Positions 16,404 through 24,949 are shown, numbered from the stretch's first letter. The stretch is 64,000 nucleotides of DNA from an uncultured Oscillospiraceae bacterium (GCA_947629955.1 CANRFT010000002.1:1-64000); one strand, 5' to 3'. A program made the numbers and translations. Notes: generated by a model from the letters alone, not told the origin.

Positions 16404-16583
16404 ATGCTGACATTCACGGTCATCGACGCCCGCACGTTCCGGCGGGTGGGCAGGTATGAATACGACGAGCCCCGGACATGGAGCGAGGCCCAGGCGTTGC
16501 TCGACGAGCTGCGCCGCACCAAGTACCCGGCCAGACTGTACGATCTGGACGAAATCACCATCACAGAGGAGGATGCGCAATGA
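16404..16583 (+). CDS. Small acidic protein of the amidoligase operon
   Basis: 59 residues (begins MLTFTVIDARTFRRVGRYEY, ends TITEEDAQ), ATG 7 nt after GAAAGGAGA in RBS module copy 2. Its stop overlaps the next start as ATGA, so it is coupled to the cyclotransferase-like gene. Too short for most gene finders' minimum but well supported by RBS and overlap. No recognised domain; a small partner or regulator of the following enzyme is the simplest guess. Confidence 0.7.
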   Translation: MLTFTVIDARTFRRVGRYEYDEPRTWSEAQALLDELRRTKYPARLYDLDEITITEEDAQ

Positions 16584-17023
16584 AACGGAAATACTACATC
16601 GCCTATGGGAGCAACCTGTGCGTCGACCAGATGCTCCACCGCTGCCCCGACGCCATTGTAATTGGCTCGGCCACCATCAAGGATTACAAGCTGACGTTCC
16701 GGGGCAACAGCCGCTCCGGGGTGGCCAACATCGAGCCCAGCAAGGGCGATAGCGTCCAGGTCGGTATCTGGGCCGTCAGCCAGGCCGACGAGATGCACCT
16801 GGACATCTACGAGGGCTACCCCCACCTCTACACCAAGCAGTTCTTCAACATCAAGATCAGGGGCCGGGTAGTAGAGGCCATGGCCTACGTCATGACCCCA
16901 GGCCATCGGATTGAGGCGCCCTCCCGGTATTACCTGGGCGTGATCCATGAGGGGTATCTGGATTTCGGGTTCGACACACTGCCGCTGCTGGATGCCGCGG
17001 CCCGCGCAAGGAAAGGAGCATGA
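16580..17023 (+). CDS. Gamma-glutamylcyclotransferase-like protein (GGCT/AIG2 fold)
   Basis: 147 residues. The N-terminal YIAYGSNLCVDQM is the defining YGSN motif of the GGCT/AIG2-like fold, and the later DEMHLDIYEGYPHLYTKQF carries the expected acidic EGxPxxY segment (Glu as catalytic residue in the family). Such enzymes release 5-oxoproline from gamma-glutamyl amines. Coupled by ATGA overlaps on both sides. Next to an amidoligase this suggests a make-and-remove pair acting on gamma-glutamyl linkages; the association is known from other clusters, the substrate here is not. Confidence 0.85.
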   Translation: MKRKYYIAYGSNLCVDQMLHRCPDAIVIGSATIKDYKLTFRGNSRSGVANIEPSKGDSVQVGIWAVSQADEMHLDIYEGYPHLYTKQFFNIKIRGRVVEAMAYVMTPGHRIEAPSRYYLGVIHEGYLDFGFDTLPLLDAAARARKGA

Positions 17024-17301
17024 ACATGGACTACGATCAGTTTTCTCAGACCGTCAATGAGACGGTCGCCGCGAAGAAGGCGGTGGACGACTTCGCCGCG
17101 GTGCAGACCGACGGGACACACTTCTGCCCCCGGTGCGGCCGCTTCACCGTCAAGGACAGGCTGCACACCAACGCCCTGAGCCGGTATGCCACCGTCTACA
17201 TCTGCGACGCCTGCGGCAACGACGAGGCCATGCGCGAATGGATGGGCACCCCCATCCCGTTGAAGGACTGGGCCGTGGCCAAAAAGGGGGTGACGGAATG
17301 A
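17020..17301 (+). CDS. Small zinc-ribbon protein of the amidoligase operon
   Basis: 93 residues with CPRCGRFTVKD and YICDACGND, two CxxC pairs 35-40 residues apart that would bind one zinc. N-terminal helix rich in Ala/Val/Thr. Overlaps the cyclotransferase-like gene by ATGA; an alternative ATG lies 6 nt downstream after AAAGGAGC. No catalytic motif. Zinc ribbons of this type usually mediate nucleic-acid or protein contact; function unknown. Confidence 0.75.
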   Translation: MNMDYDQFSQTVNETVAAKKAVDDFAAVQTDGTHFCPRCGRFTVKDRLHTNALSRYATVYICDACGNDEAMREWMGTPIPLKDWAVAKKGVTE

Positions 17302-17576
17302 TCACCCGCGACAGCGACGGCATCCGCGTGACCGGTCACATCGGCACCTGGCACGTCGTGGACGAGGGCCGGTTCGTCTGGACAGAGGACAGGCCCCGGC
17401 GCAAGCCCAAGTCCGTCCACGCGCATATGTTCCTGTTGGAGCATGACATCTACGGAGACGAGGCCGCCGGCGTGATCGTGGACGAGAACGGGCACCTGGT
17501 ACTCGAAGACGTGTGGAACGGATTTGGCGATCTGGAAGAGGTGGGGTGGGAACGGGAACCGGAGCAGGAAAGCTAA
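17298..17576 (+). CDS. Uncharacterised protein, last gene of the amidoligase operon
   Basis: 92 residues, acidic, no membrane segment. Starts at an ATGA overlap with the zinc-ribbon gene. Contains VTGHIGTWHVVDEG and AAGVIVDENGHLVLED, beta-rich repeats with Gly turns. I do not recognise a family. The operon ends 120 bp later at a strong bidirectional terminator. The chain of overlaps from 16404 to 17576 suggests the four proteins work together. Confidence 0.7.
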   Translation: MITRDSDGIRVTGHIGTWHVVDEGRFVWTEDRPRRKPKSVHAHMFLLEHDIYGDEAAGVIVDENGHLVLEDVWNGFGDLEEVGWEREPEQES

Positions 17577-17692
17577 TCGCCCCGGAATGGCCGTTGCAAC
17601 GGCCCACAGGAGCCCTCCGGGCCTCCGGTAGTGTAGATATATTCCCCGCCTCGTAAACGCGCCCACAGCGGCTTTCCTGCGGTGGGCATAAA

Positions 17693-17740
17693 AAAAGAGC
17701 CCCCTCCTCACCAAAGCGGTGAAGAGGGGGCGTCTTTTTG
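17693..17740. terminator. Bidirectional terminator between cargo operon and endolysin
   Basis: A-rich start, GCCCCCTC-C-TCACC, loop AAAGC, GGTGA-A-GAGGGGGC, then GTCTTTTTG: U-runs on both strands. Serves the rightward operon and the leftward lysis genes. Confidence 0.85.
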
Positions 17741-17767
17741 CCTAATCGTAATTGACTTTTCTGCGGG

Positions 17768-18688
17768 TCAGTCCAGCAGGTGCAGCCTGTCCAACACCAC
17801 GCAGAGATCCTGCCGGGTGATGGGGCTCGTCCAGTGATAATCCCCGGTGCCGTCGCCCTGGAACACACTCTTGGCCACGGCCTTGGCGCAGAAGGGTTTG
17901 GCATAGTCCGCAGCGCCGTCCTCCGGTTTCGGCTCCGGAGCCGGGGCAGGGGCCGTCTTGCTCACGTAGTCCAGGGACACCCACCCTTCGTTGAGGGTGA
18001 GCCCCCAGCCGTTCAGCTCCTGGATGATATACAGGGCCGTCCCCTCCGGGAAGGCTTTGAGGACGTTGCCGGCGACGGGGTACGTCCGGCAGTTTAGGCC
18101 CTCGTCGCCCGTGTTGGCCACATAGCCAGTCCACCCGATCAGGGTGATACTGTCCACCAGCGACCAGTCGGGCCGGCCGTAGCCCTTGATGGTGCCATAG
18201 GTCAGCGGGTACACGCACCGGGCCACCTGCACAGAGCCGCTGCCGGTATTACCCTCGATGGTGTAGACCTTGCTCCCCTGCACCTTCTCCACGATGCCGG
18301 TGTGAGACACGGTATTGCCAGAGCCGAAGAAAATCTGATCCCCCGGTTGGGGCCCGCTCGTATGGAACTGGCCCTGGGCCTGATAGTAGCCCATGGAATA
18401 CTTGCACCCGGCACCGCACCCGCTGTACTCCTGGCAGAGTAGCTTCATCGCCAGAGTGACCCCGAACGTCATTATGAACATCGTGTCCACAAAGACGTCG
18501 CACCAGTCATAGCCCTGTTTCCGGCCGTTGTAGATGTTGCCGATGGCATCCAGATCGCGGGCGTACTTGGTGTAGTTGGCACTGCCGGAGTTTCCGGTTT
18601 TGCTGTCCAGGTCTTTGTTGCTGGCCTTCTCGTGGTAGCCAACCTCAGCTGCGGCGGTGGCCAGCAGCCGCTCCACCGCGGCGCTCAT
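17768..18688 (-). CDS. Phage endolysin, CHAP/NlpC-like amidase or endopeptidase with SH3-like binding domain
   Basis: 306 residues. Catalytic domain in the first 170: YDWCDVFVDTMF (nucleophile Cys), SHTGIVEKV (His) and TIEGNTG (polar third residue), the pattern of CHAP/NlpC cell-wall hydrolases. Residues about 185-250 (NCRTYPVAGNVLKAFPEG) form a bacterial SH3-like wall-binding module, and the C-terminus (SPITRQDLCVVLDRLHLLD) resembles half an SLH motif. Cuts peptidoglycan at lysis. No signal peptide, so needs the holin, which overlaps it by ATGA. Appears intact. Confidence 0.85.
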   Translation of the reverse strand: MSAAVERLLATAAAEVGYHEKASNKDLDSKTGNSGSANYTKYARDLDAIGNIYNGRKQGYDWCDVFVDTMFIMTFGVTLAMKLLCQEYSGCGAGCKYSMGYYQAQGQFHTSGPQPGDQIFFGSGNTVSHTGIVEKVQGSKVYTIEGNTGSGSVQVARCVYPLTYGTIKGYGRPDWSLVDSITLIGWTGYVANTGDEGLNCRTYPVAGNVLKAFPEGTALYIIQELNGWGLTLNEGWVSLDYVSKTAPAPAPEPKPEDGAADYAKPFCAKAVAKSVFQGDGTGDYHWTSPITRQDLCVVLDRLHLLD

Positions 18689-19173
18689 GTTTTGTCCTCC
18701 CCGGCATTCTTGCCGTCGGTCATTTCATCCCCGGCCTTATCGACAGCGTCTTTACCGATGGCCAGCAGTTTGGTCAGCCATTCGGGAACAGCAGCGCCCA
18801 TGTCCACTGCGTTCTCCGTAATCGACCCAAGCTCTGTGATAATGTACCATACCAGCACCACTGGGCAAATCAGCCCGGGGTACTGGAAGGGCAGCTCGAT
18901 TACCGGCAGATTTTCCAGCACGGCGGAGATTAGCAGATCAGCACCAGAGGCCACCAGCACCACAAACACCATACCTAATTTGTGCCAGATGCCCTCTCTT
19001 GCCACCTTAGAACTCCAATTCCCGGCTTTGGCCGCGGACAGGGAGCCGGTGATGTAGTCCAGCACCATGCAGACCACCCAGCCGATGACCAGCCAGCCCA
19101 TCCACCCCCAAAGGCCGGTCAACGCCCCGACCAACGCCGCGAACCAGATTTTGATGTCGTTCAGTTTGTCCAT
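18685..19173 (-). CDS. Phage holin, holin_4 family (toxin-secretion/lysis)
   Basis: 162 residues with four hydrophobic segments, the first (WFAALVGALTGLWGWMGWLV) near residues 10-29, the motif DYITGSLSA typical of the phi29/Cph1-type holin_4 family near 39-47, and a charged C-terminal tail. Forms the membrane lesion that lets the endolysin reach the wall. Overlaps the endolysin start. ATG preceded by AAGGGGG. Confidence 0.85.
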   Translation of the reverse strand: MDKLNDIKIWFAALVGALTGLWGWMGWLVIGWVVCMVLDYITGSLSAAKAGNWSSKVAREGIWHKLGMVFVVLVASGADLLISAVLENLPVIELPFQYPGLICPVVLVWYIITELGSITENAVDMGAAVPEWLTKLLAIGKDAVDKAGDEMTDGKNAGEDKT

Positions 19174-19258
19174 GTTTGTGTCCCCCTTGATATTGTGAAA
19201 TTGAAATTACTCCCCCGGTTTCCCGGGCGGGCTCCGTGAGTTGTCCCCCATGGGCGCG

Positions 19259-19289
19259 AAAAAAGACAGCCCCCGGACGGGGACTGTCT
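19259..19289 (-). terminator. Terminator at the end of the tail-gene transcript
   Basis: Reading leftwards, AGACAG-TCCCC and GGGGG-CTGTCT pair and run into TTTTTT. It separates the tail genes from holin and endolysin. Confidence 0.7.
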
Positions 19290-19301
19290 TGGCGCTGTAT
19301 T

Positions 19302-19763
19302 TTATTGCTCGACCTGCTCCCAGTTGGTGGGGTAGGTGCTGGGGGAATAGACGTTGTTGTCCACCTTCGACCGCCAGACGGCGGCGGGGTCTGCGGCGTC
19401 GGGATCTGTGCAGCACTCCCCGATCATATACATGCCGCTGGTGCCGTAGGACTGCACATAGGGCTTTGCCCGGGTGGGGTCTTTGGTGTGGGCCAGGCCC
19501 CAGAGTGCCCGCAGATCGGCCGGCCGCTGCGGATAGTTGGCAGCGTTGTACGGCTGGATCAGCGTCCACACCTGGCCGCCGTCCGTCACCGGGGAGCCAA
19601 CCGGCCAGTTGGAGTAATCCTTCTGCGGGTCGAAGGCGGGCACCTTGCTCTCCTCGGCAATGATGGCGGTGCCGTCCAGATCATGGGCCCGCTCCCGCAG
19701 GTTCAGGGCGTCGGCCTTGCCCTGGGCCCGCATGATGTTCAAAATGAGATCCTGGCTGTTCAT
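19302..19763 (-). CDS. Phage tail-associated protein with CBM5/12-like C-terminus
   Basis: 153 residues from the ATG at 19763, which overlaps the previous stop as ATGA. N-terminal MNSQDLILNIMRAQGKADAL is a helix common to Firmicutes phage tail accessory proteins; the C-terminal VWRSKVDNNVYSPSTYPTNW has the aromatic pattern of chitin-binding CBM5/12 modules (residues about 125-145). Probably part of, or chaperone for, the tail fibre that touches wall glycans. Last gene before the tail-operon terminator. Confidence 0.7.
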   Translation of the reverse strand: MNSQDLILNIMRAQGKADALNLRERAHDLDGTAIIAEESKVPAFDPQKDYSNWPVGSPVTDGGQVWTLIQPYNAANYPQRPADLRALWGLAHTKDPTRAKPYVQSYGTSGMYMIGECCTDPDAADPAAVWRSKVDNNVYSPSTYPTNWEQVEQ

Positions 19764-20140
19764 GCGCTCTGCACCCCCTCCTGATAGGCTGCGGCCATCT
19801 GGTCCCAAACGGCCTTTACTTCCGCTCTGGTGGCCTTGTCATCTTCAAGCTGCTGTACCCTTTCCGCGAGGTCACCCGGCTCCTCTGGCGTCTCCTGTGC
19901 CTTTGCCTGGGCCAGCATGGCGTCGAAGTTGGCGCGCACGTCCTCTTCCAGCCCTGGTCTGTCCTCCAATTCCAGGTGATACTCGTCGTACACCCAGCCG
20001 TGGATAGGCTCTCCCTCGTCCCGCTGTTCGGTGAACTGCTGGGCGTTTTCGTAGAACCGGGCCAGCACGAAGCCCGGCTTGTTAGGCAGCGCCTCCAGAG
20101 TAAAGGCGCTCCCGGGCGAGTTGTCGCCTCTTACTTTCAT
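19760..20140 (-). CDS. Phage tail-fibre accessory protein (uncharacterised)
   Basis: 126 residues, acidic, with a C-terminal coiled-coil-like stretch (DLAERVQQLEDDKATRAEVK). N-terminus MKVRGDNSPGSAFTLEALPN contains Gly/Pro turns. Similar small genes follow tail fibres in many clostridial prophages. It overlaps the 3' end of the reverse-transcriptase remnant by 59 bp in another frame and the next gene by ATGA. Confidence 0.6.
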   Translation of the reverse strand: MKVRGDNSPGSAFTLEALPNKPGFVLARFYENAQQFTEQRDEGEPIHGWVYDEYHLELEDRPGLEEDVRANFDAMLAQAKAQETPEEPGDLAERVQQLEDDKATRAEVKAVWDQMAAAYQEGVQSA

Positions 20141-20805
20141 AGCGCACGACCTCCTTCAAATTCTTGACTTTGATGGGGTCAACGTACTTGACCCTCAGAT
20201 TTAGGCTGTCGCAGTGTTTCAACTGCCCGATCCGGCTCAGCAGTCCGGCGGCCTGTTGGAACGGGACTGGTATCATGTTGTCCAGCTTCTTTTTCACCCG
20301 CCGGCATTGGCGGGTGAGCCGCAGGAAGTTCCGCTTGCGGAGAATGGTGTGCGTGTGGCCGAAGCGGTAGCCCACCGCCGACACCATTCGCGGCCGGCGG
20401 AGCTGCCGTTGCCGGTCGGTCATGGTGAGCCGCCTCCGCTGGGCCTTGCGGGTGAACACGGTGGAGTACAGCTGCCAGTTGCCTTTCATGGTGAGACCCA
20501 GCCGGCGCATACCTTCGTCCAACGCCCGCCGGGCCGCGTGGAGCTTTTTCTTGTTGGGGCCGGTCATGGTGATGTTGTCCATCTGTCGGACGCTGAACGC
20601 CACGCCCTCATGCCGCAGCGCGATCCAATCCAGCGGCTCCATGTAGTAGTTCGCCAGCCATTGGTCGAGGTAGAAGCCAATCAGCAGCCCTACCCGGCCG
20701 CGGGTGATGTCTCGCCAGGTGTAGCCCCTGTCCAGGGCCTCCCGGAGCGAGATCTGCTCACAGGTGATGCACAGCGCCACCAGCAGCAGAAACTCCCTGT
20801 GTTGT
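20082..20805 (-). pseudogene. 3' part of a DGR-type reverse transcriptase, broken
   Basis: About 200 recognisable residues. GFYLDQWLANYYMEPLDW is the RT palm motif that precedes the active site, SVRQMDNITMTGPNKKKLH is the active-site region, GNWQLY and GYRFGHTHTILRKRNFLRL are typical of reverse transcriptases of diversity-generating retroelements. The expected YxDD reads QMDN. The fingers and first catalytic Asp region are missing: upstream the frame runs straight into the truncated tail-fibre gene. Full enzymes are about 300-400 residues. No template repeat is found. Interpreted as a DGR destroyed by an internal deletion. Confidence 0.7.
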
Positions 20806-23194
20806 CATTGTACTGCGCGGGGTTGGTGCAGACATAAACGATGCCGTCGTTAAAGTTGACGCCATCGATCCACTCATACACGTTGCCCCAGGGGTTCTCG
20901 ATCCACCTGTACTGGACGGCGGTTTTGCCGTCGGTGCCGGTGGGCCGCCCGGTGTGGTAGGTCATGCTGTCCGTCTGGCCGCTGGAAATGGCGGAGCTGT
21001 TGCCGTCTGTGTACCCCTTGCCGATCTTCTTCTGGCTGTCCCAATCGGCATACTCCACCAGGTAGAGCAGCCAGACCGCGCACCAGGACGCAAAGTCATA
21101 CAGATACCAGCCCTTACCCTTGCTGGTGGCGCCGGTGCGGGCGGCAGGCCGCGTGATATTCACCAGCGGCGCAGCGCCTGTCCGCGAGAAGTTCCCGCTG
21201 ATGGTGTTGTACCGCCCGACATACCGCCCGGAGCCGGGGTGCTTGGTAAAGCCGTTCTTGGCCTTGTCCGCCACATAGAAATACCGCGTACTGGCCGCGC
21301 TGTCGTCCTCGATCTTGAACCAGAACTCCGGGATGTAGACCACGACATCGTTTGTGGAGAGGTTGAACCCGTCCGTGCCCTTCTTTGGGCCGACGGCATT
21401 GCTGACGATGTTATACATCTCCATGCCCATCCAGGGCATGAGCGTGTCGAAGGGAGAACTTCCGGCGCCGTTGCCCACGGCGGGGGCGGGCTCGGTGCTG
21501 ATGTCAACGTTGACCAGATTGCTCTTGTCGGTCGCCTTTTTCAGCCGGGTGAGGGCGGTGTTCTGGTTGCTGTAATTCCAGCTCACGCCGGTGATCTTCA
21601 CGTAGGACAGTTCCAGGGTGTATCCCTGGTAGGCCGCGCAGTTGATGCTCCCCTCGGCGGTCTGGTCGTCCTTGGTGGCTTTTGCGCTCCACACGCCGGT
21701 CTCCGGCAGGTAGAACTTCGTGGAGGCGCCGGACGTGGAGGGCCGGTTGTAGCTGTGGGCGTCCTTGCTCACCGTCAGGTTACTGCCGGCGTCGATGGTC
21801 ACGGTCAGCGTGATGAAGGTCACGGTGGCCGTGTATTGGCCCTTGTCCTGCGTCACTTCCGCCGTCGCCGTGCTGGAGGTCACGCCCTCCTTGGTGGCGG
21901 TGATGGTGTAAGTGCCGGAGTGTGTGATCTCCAGCGCGCAGGTCGCGCCGCCGGTGCATTTCCCGGTAAAGGTGTTCTGGCCGCTTACGGCCTTGACCTC
22001 CGCGCCCTCCTCCGCCGTCACGGTCAGCGTGGCCCGGAAGTAGGAGAGCGTCACGGTGTACTGCTTCACCTGGTCCACGACCACCGATTCCTCGGCGGTG
22101 GTCTGTTCGCCCAGCGTGGCCTTGAAAATCCACGTGCCGTAGGCCGGCAGGTCGAATACATAGTGTCCATCGTCGCCAGCGGTGCCGGTCAGTTTCTTCT
22201 CCCCACAGGTGGCGGTGATGGCAGAGCCTGCGGTCACGGTCACATCGACCTGGGGCTTCACCCCTCCGCCCCCACCGGTGGGCAGCCATTGGTACGGGCC
22301 GGAGCCTTCGCCGTCGTCCGTGCAGAGGTAGGAGTTTCCGCTGTCCAGGTCAACATACGTCTGCCCGACGGCGCCCTTGGTTTCCTCGCTGGGTTCACCG
22401 TGGCCGGTGAGCGTCCCCAGCCCGTCCAGCACGTCGGACAGCTTCTTGCCGTCGTAGGTCAAATCGGAGGCATCGGTGGCCCCGGACTGCTCCCAGGTGG
22501 TCTTGCCATCTTCGGACACTTCCGTACAGGTGTATTCCTTCCCGGTGTCCTCGTCGAAGTAATGCTGTCCGACTTCGGCCTTGGTGTTCTCCGTCGGGGC
22601 CCCGTGGCCTTTGGGCATCGGCAGCCCGTAGTCCTCGCCGGCCACGGCCGCCACGATCTTCCCCTTGCCCTCGCCTTTCAGCAGGCCCTTCACATCGATC
22701 ACGTCCTGCTTTTTGGCGAGGCCGGCAGAGACATACTCCTCCATCTCCTGCCGCGTCACCGAAGTGCTGGTGTCGATCGTCACCTGCAGCTCCCCAGTGT
22801 TGTCAAATTCCAGCAGCGCGTAGAAGGTGAATTTGAAGTCCGGGGAGTCCGACTTGCTTGGGATGGGGATGTCCTCGTTGTTCTGGAACAGGGCCAGCAG
22901 CGTGTCTGGGCCTTCGTCCACCTTCGCCCACACACCATATTGCGCCAGGCCATATCCCTCTTCCGCGCCTTCGATGCGCAGTTTTATCTTGTGGCCATTG
23001 TCCACCGTCTCCTCGGAGATAATGCTGGCGGTCTGCTTCTCCTCTTTGAGCGCGGTCTGGCTCATAAGGGCCACGGAGCCGACCCGGCCCGCACCGGTCG
23101 CCGCCTTGCTGATGGTCAGCACCTTGCCCTCCGTCCACTGGGCCAGAAGGTTGTTGCCCGCGTTGGTGATTACGCCTTCCCATGTCAACGCCAT
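20690..23194 (-). CDS. Phage tail fibre with Ig-like repeats, C-terminus lost
   Basis: 834 codons, of which about 795 look genuine. Residues 1-150 are the fibre attachment region (MALTWEGVITNAGNNLLAQW), 180-330 contain two repeated Gly-His-Gly spacer units (GLPMPKGHGAP, TLTGHGEPSEE), 340-540 several Ig-like beta repeats, and 560-795 a C-type-lectin/FGE-like domain (PWMGMEMYNIVSNAVG, NPWGNVYEWIDGVNF) of the kind that carries variable residues in DGR targets. After NPAQYND the sequence turns into frame-shifted Arg/Ser/Gly-rich text (last about 35 residues), where the gene fuses to the reverse-transcriptase remnant. Receptor binding would be lost. Confidence 0.8.
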   Translation of the reverse strand: MALTWEGVITNAGNNLLAQWTEGKVLTISKAATGAGRVGSVALMSQTALKEEKQTASIISEETVDNGHKIKLRIEGAEEGYGLAQYGVWAKVDEGPDTLLALFQNNEDIPIPSKSDSPDFKFTFYALLEFDNTGELQVTIDTSTSVTRQEMEEYVSAGLAKKQDVIDVKGLLKGEGKGKIVAAVAGEDYGLPMPKGHGAPTENTKAEVGQHYFDEDTGKEYTCTEVSEDGKTTWEQSGATDASDLTYDGKKLSDVLDGLGTLTGHGEPSEETKGAVGQTYVDLDSGNSYLCTDDGEGSGPYQWLPTGGGGGVKPQVDVTVTAGSAITATCGEKKLTGTAGDDGHYVFDLPAYGTWIFKATLGEQTTAEESVVVDQVKQYTVTLSYFRATLTVTAEEGAEVKAVSGQNTFTGKCTGGATCALEITHSGTYTITATKEGVTSSTATAEVTQDKGQYTATVTFITLTVTIDAGSNLTVSKDAHSYNRPSTSGASTKFYLPETGVWSAKATKDDQTAEGSINCAAYQGYTLELSYVKITGVSWNYSNQNTALTRLKKATDKSNLVNVDISTEPAPAVGNGAGSSPFDTLMPWMGMEMYNIVSNAVGPKKGTDGFNLSTNDVVVYIPEFWFKIEDDSAASTRYFYVADKAKNGFTKHPGSGRYVGRYNTISGNFSRTGAAPLVNITRPAARTGATSKGKGWYLYDFASWCAVWLLYLVEYADWDSQKKIGKGYTDGNSSAISSGQTDSMTYHTGRPTGTDGKTAVQYRWIENPWGNVYEWIDGVNFNDGIVYVCTNPAQYNDNTGSFCCWWRCASPVSRSRSGRPWTGATPGETSPAAG

Positions 23195-23208
23195 AGCGAT
23201 CCCTCCAA

Positions 23209-23802
23209 TCAGTAGCGTACCGCCGCCGCGCCGTCCTCGATCTCGCAGCCCAGGAACGCGGCGTAGGTGTATTCGGTTGCGGTGCCGCCGGCGTTGACAT
23301 ACTCGACTTCATCCAGCACAGACCGCAAATTTTTGTAAAAGTTCACCCTGTCCAGGACACGGGCGTGTTTCACCGGGTCTACGTTCTCGTAGGTGGCGTC
23401 GATTTGAAGCCGGAAGTGATACGGCTCCCCGCCGTACTCCCACCACTCGGAGATCTGCGTGTCCGGGTAGATGGCGGAGATGGCCATGACCACGGCCGCG
23501 GGGGTGCCCAGCATACGGTGGACGCTCCAACTGTCCTTGATGGTCTGCCGCTTCTCGGCCAGGGAGTAGCCCGGGTCGTACCAGTCCACCTTGAAGTCCA
23601 CCGCCAGGATGTCCAACAGTTCCTCCGGGAGCTGGTCGATGCAGGGGTAGAGCAGCACCCGCGCGATCTCGTCCATCCGGCCGGCAAGCACCTGGCAGAT
23701 GGCGGCGAATGCGGCCACTATTTTCTCGTCCTGGGTCAGCGCGGTAGGGAGCAGCGCCTGGATGTTTTCAGCGGTCAGCTTGTGCGCCTCATTCATCCTC
23801 AT
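23209..23802 (-). CDS. Phage tail protein I (P2 gpI-like baseplate wedge)
   Basis: About 197 residues. The segment ALLPTALTQDEKIVAAFAAI and PEELLDILAVDFKVDWYDPGYSLAEKR (positions about 20-85) are typical of phage_tail_protein_I, which joins baseplate and fibre. I start at the ATG at 23802 inside the end of gene J; two alternative ATGs lie within 10 nt. Order J-I-fibre is that of P2-like phages. Confidence 0.85.
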   Translation of the reverse strand: MRMNEAHKLTAENIQALLPTALTQDEKIVAAFAAICQVLAGRMDEIARVLLYPCIDQLPEELLDILAVDFKVDWYDPGYSLAEKRQTIKDSWSVHRMLGTPAAVVMAISAIYPDTQISEWWEYGGEPYHFRLQIDATYENVDPVKHARVLDRVNFYKNLRSVLDEVEYVNAGGTATEYTYAAFLGCEIEDGAAAVRY

Positions 23803-24949
23803 AGCCCCCATTCGTCACGTTGATCTCGCCCACCTTGGCAAGCTGGGGGGTGTGCGTGGCCAGGAACGTGGCCTCGTCCACCTCTTTGCCGGTATACAGC
23901 ACCTTGAACTCCGGCTCGGTCAGCACCACCCGCTTCACGCCGGCGGAAACCAGAAAGTTCCGCAGCTTGTCCGGGTTGATGTCCCGCCCGAACCGTCCGC
24001 ACTGCCAGGCCACATACTGCTTGACTGCCGCATCCACGTCGGCCTCGATGGCTGCCGCGCTTTTCTCAGCGTCGGACTGGATGTAGTAGGTCAGGGTGAT
24101 GTTGTAGGTCACTTCCTCCGGGTCAGCAGTCTCCACATGGTCGGTCAGCGGCCGGTGTTCCGCCGCGCTGCACGCTGCGAGGGCAGCCTTTTTGATCTCC
24201 TCAGATGCCTTGGTGCCGTCGGACATCAGCACGTACAGCCGCACCTCGCCGGCGCTGGGACTGTTGGCCACCACGTCGGAGATCTCCGTGCTGACGCTTT
24301 TGGCCCAGTAGATGTAGCTGCCCAAGGCTCCGGCGGTGGAGAAGGCGTCCATGGAGGAGCGCAGCAGGTCGTAGAACTCTTCATCGGTGGCCGCGTCCGC
24401 GCCGTCGTCTGATGTGGTGGTGTTCTCACAGGCCGAACAGTAGTCATACAGATCCACGAAGGTGTTGATTTGTCCGGCGGTGTAACCGTTGCCCACGACA
24501 CCCGGCGTCTGGCACCTGATCTGCACGTCTACATGAGTGTCTCCGATGGGCACATAGGCGTCGGCCACGGTCTCCCAAACGAGGGTCGCGCTGGTGTCGG
24601 TGACGCGGGTGCCGGCGGGGATCAGGATCGCGCTCTCCTGGGCCTCGCTTATGTGGAACCGCTCAGTGCAGACGGCGGGCTGCGCATCCGGCCGGCCGGA
24701 CACGTTGTAAAGTTCCGCCAGCGCGTCCAGGTTGGCGCCCGCCGCCCGGCTGGGGATGTTCTGATTGCCGGTGTAGTTGGTGTCGGCCCGCTCCAACACG
24801 ATGGCGTAAGCCACCGTCTTAAAGAGCAGCCGCATCGGGTCTGCCGGGGCTAAACTCGCGCCGGTGAGCCTTTCGTAATACGACACCATCTGCGCCTCGG
24901 TGCTTTCGGTGTCGGTGGGGACAAACTGATAATCTGTTGCTCTACTCAT
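23789..24949 (-). CDS. Baseplate protein J (P2 gpJ / Mu gp47-like)
   Basis: 386 residues. N-terminal SRAAGANLDALAELYNVSG-type segment (about 67-85) and central GNGYTAGQINTF, FYDLLRSSMDAFSTAGALGS (residues about 190-210) are the conserved baseplate-J motifs. Forms the contractile-tail baseplate wedge. Overlaps the gp25-like gene by 8 bp and gene I by 14 bp. Appears complete, so contractile-type tail ancestry is clear even though sheath and tube genes are absent. Confidence 0.9.
   Translation of the reverse strand: MSRATDYQFVPTDTESTEAQMVSYYERLTGASLAPADPMRLLFKTVAYAIVLERADTNYTGNQNIPSRAAGANLDALAELYNVSGRPDAQPAVCTERFHISEAQESAILIPAGTRVTDTSATLVWETVADAYVPIGDTHVDVQIRCQTPGVVGNGYTAGQINTFVDLYDYCSACENTTTSDDGADAATDEEFYDLLRSSMDAFSTAGALGSYIYWAKSVSTEISDVVANSPSAGEVRLYVLMSDGTKASEEIKKAALAACSAAEHRPLTDHVETADPEEVTYNITLTYYIQSDAEKSAAAIEADVDAAVKQYVAWQCGRFGRDINPDKLRNFLVSAGVKRVVLTEPEFKVLYTGKEVDEATFLATHTPQLAKVGEINVTNGGYEDE

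Noticed and set aside
20082..20805. Retron or group II intron RT
   Set aside because: Position after a lectin-like tail fibre and the GFY-QWLAN / GYRF pattern fit DGR RTs better; no msr-msd or intron RNA seen.
20954..23215. 753-codon open frame opposite the tail fibre
   Set aside because: No ribosome site, low-complexity Gly/Val/His composition; shadow of the fibre gene on the other strand.
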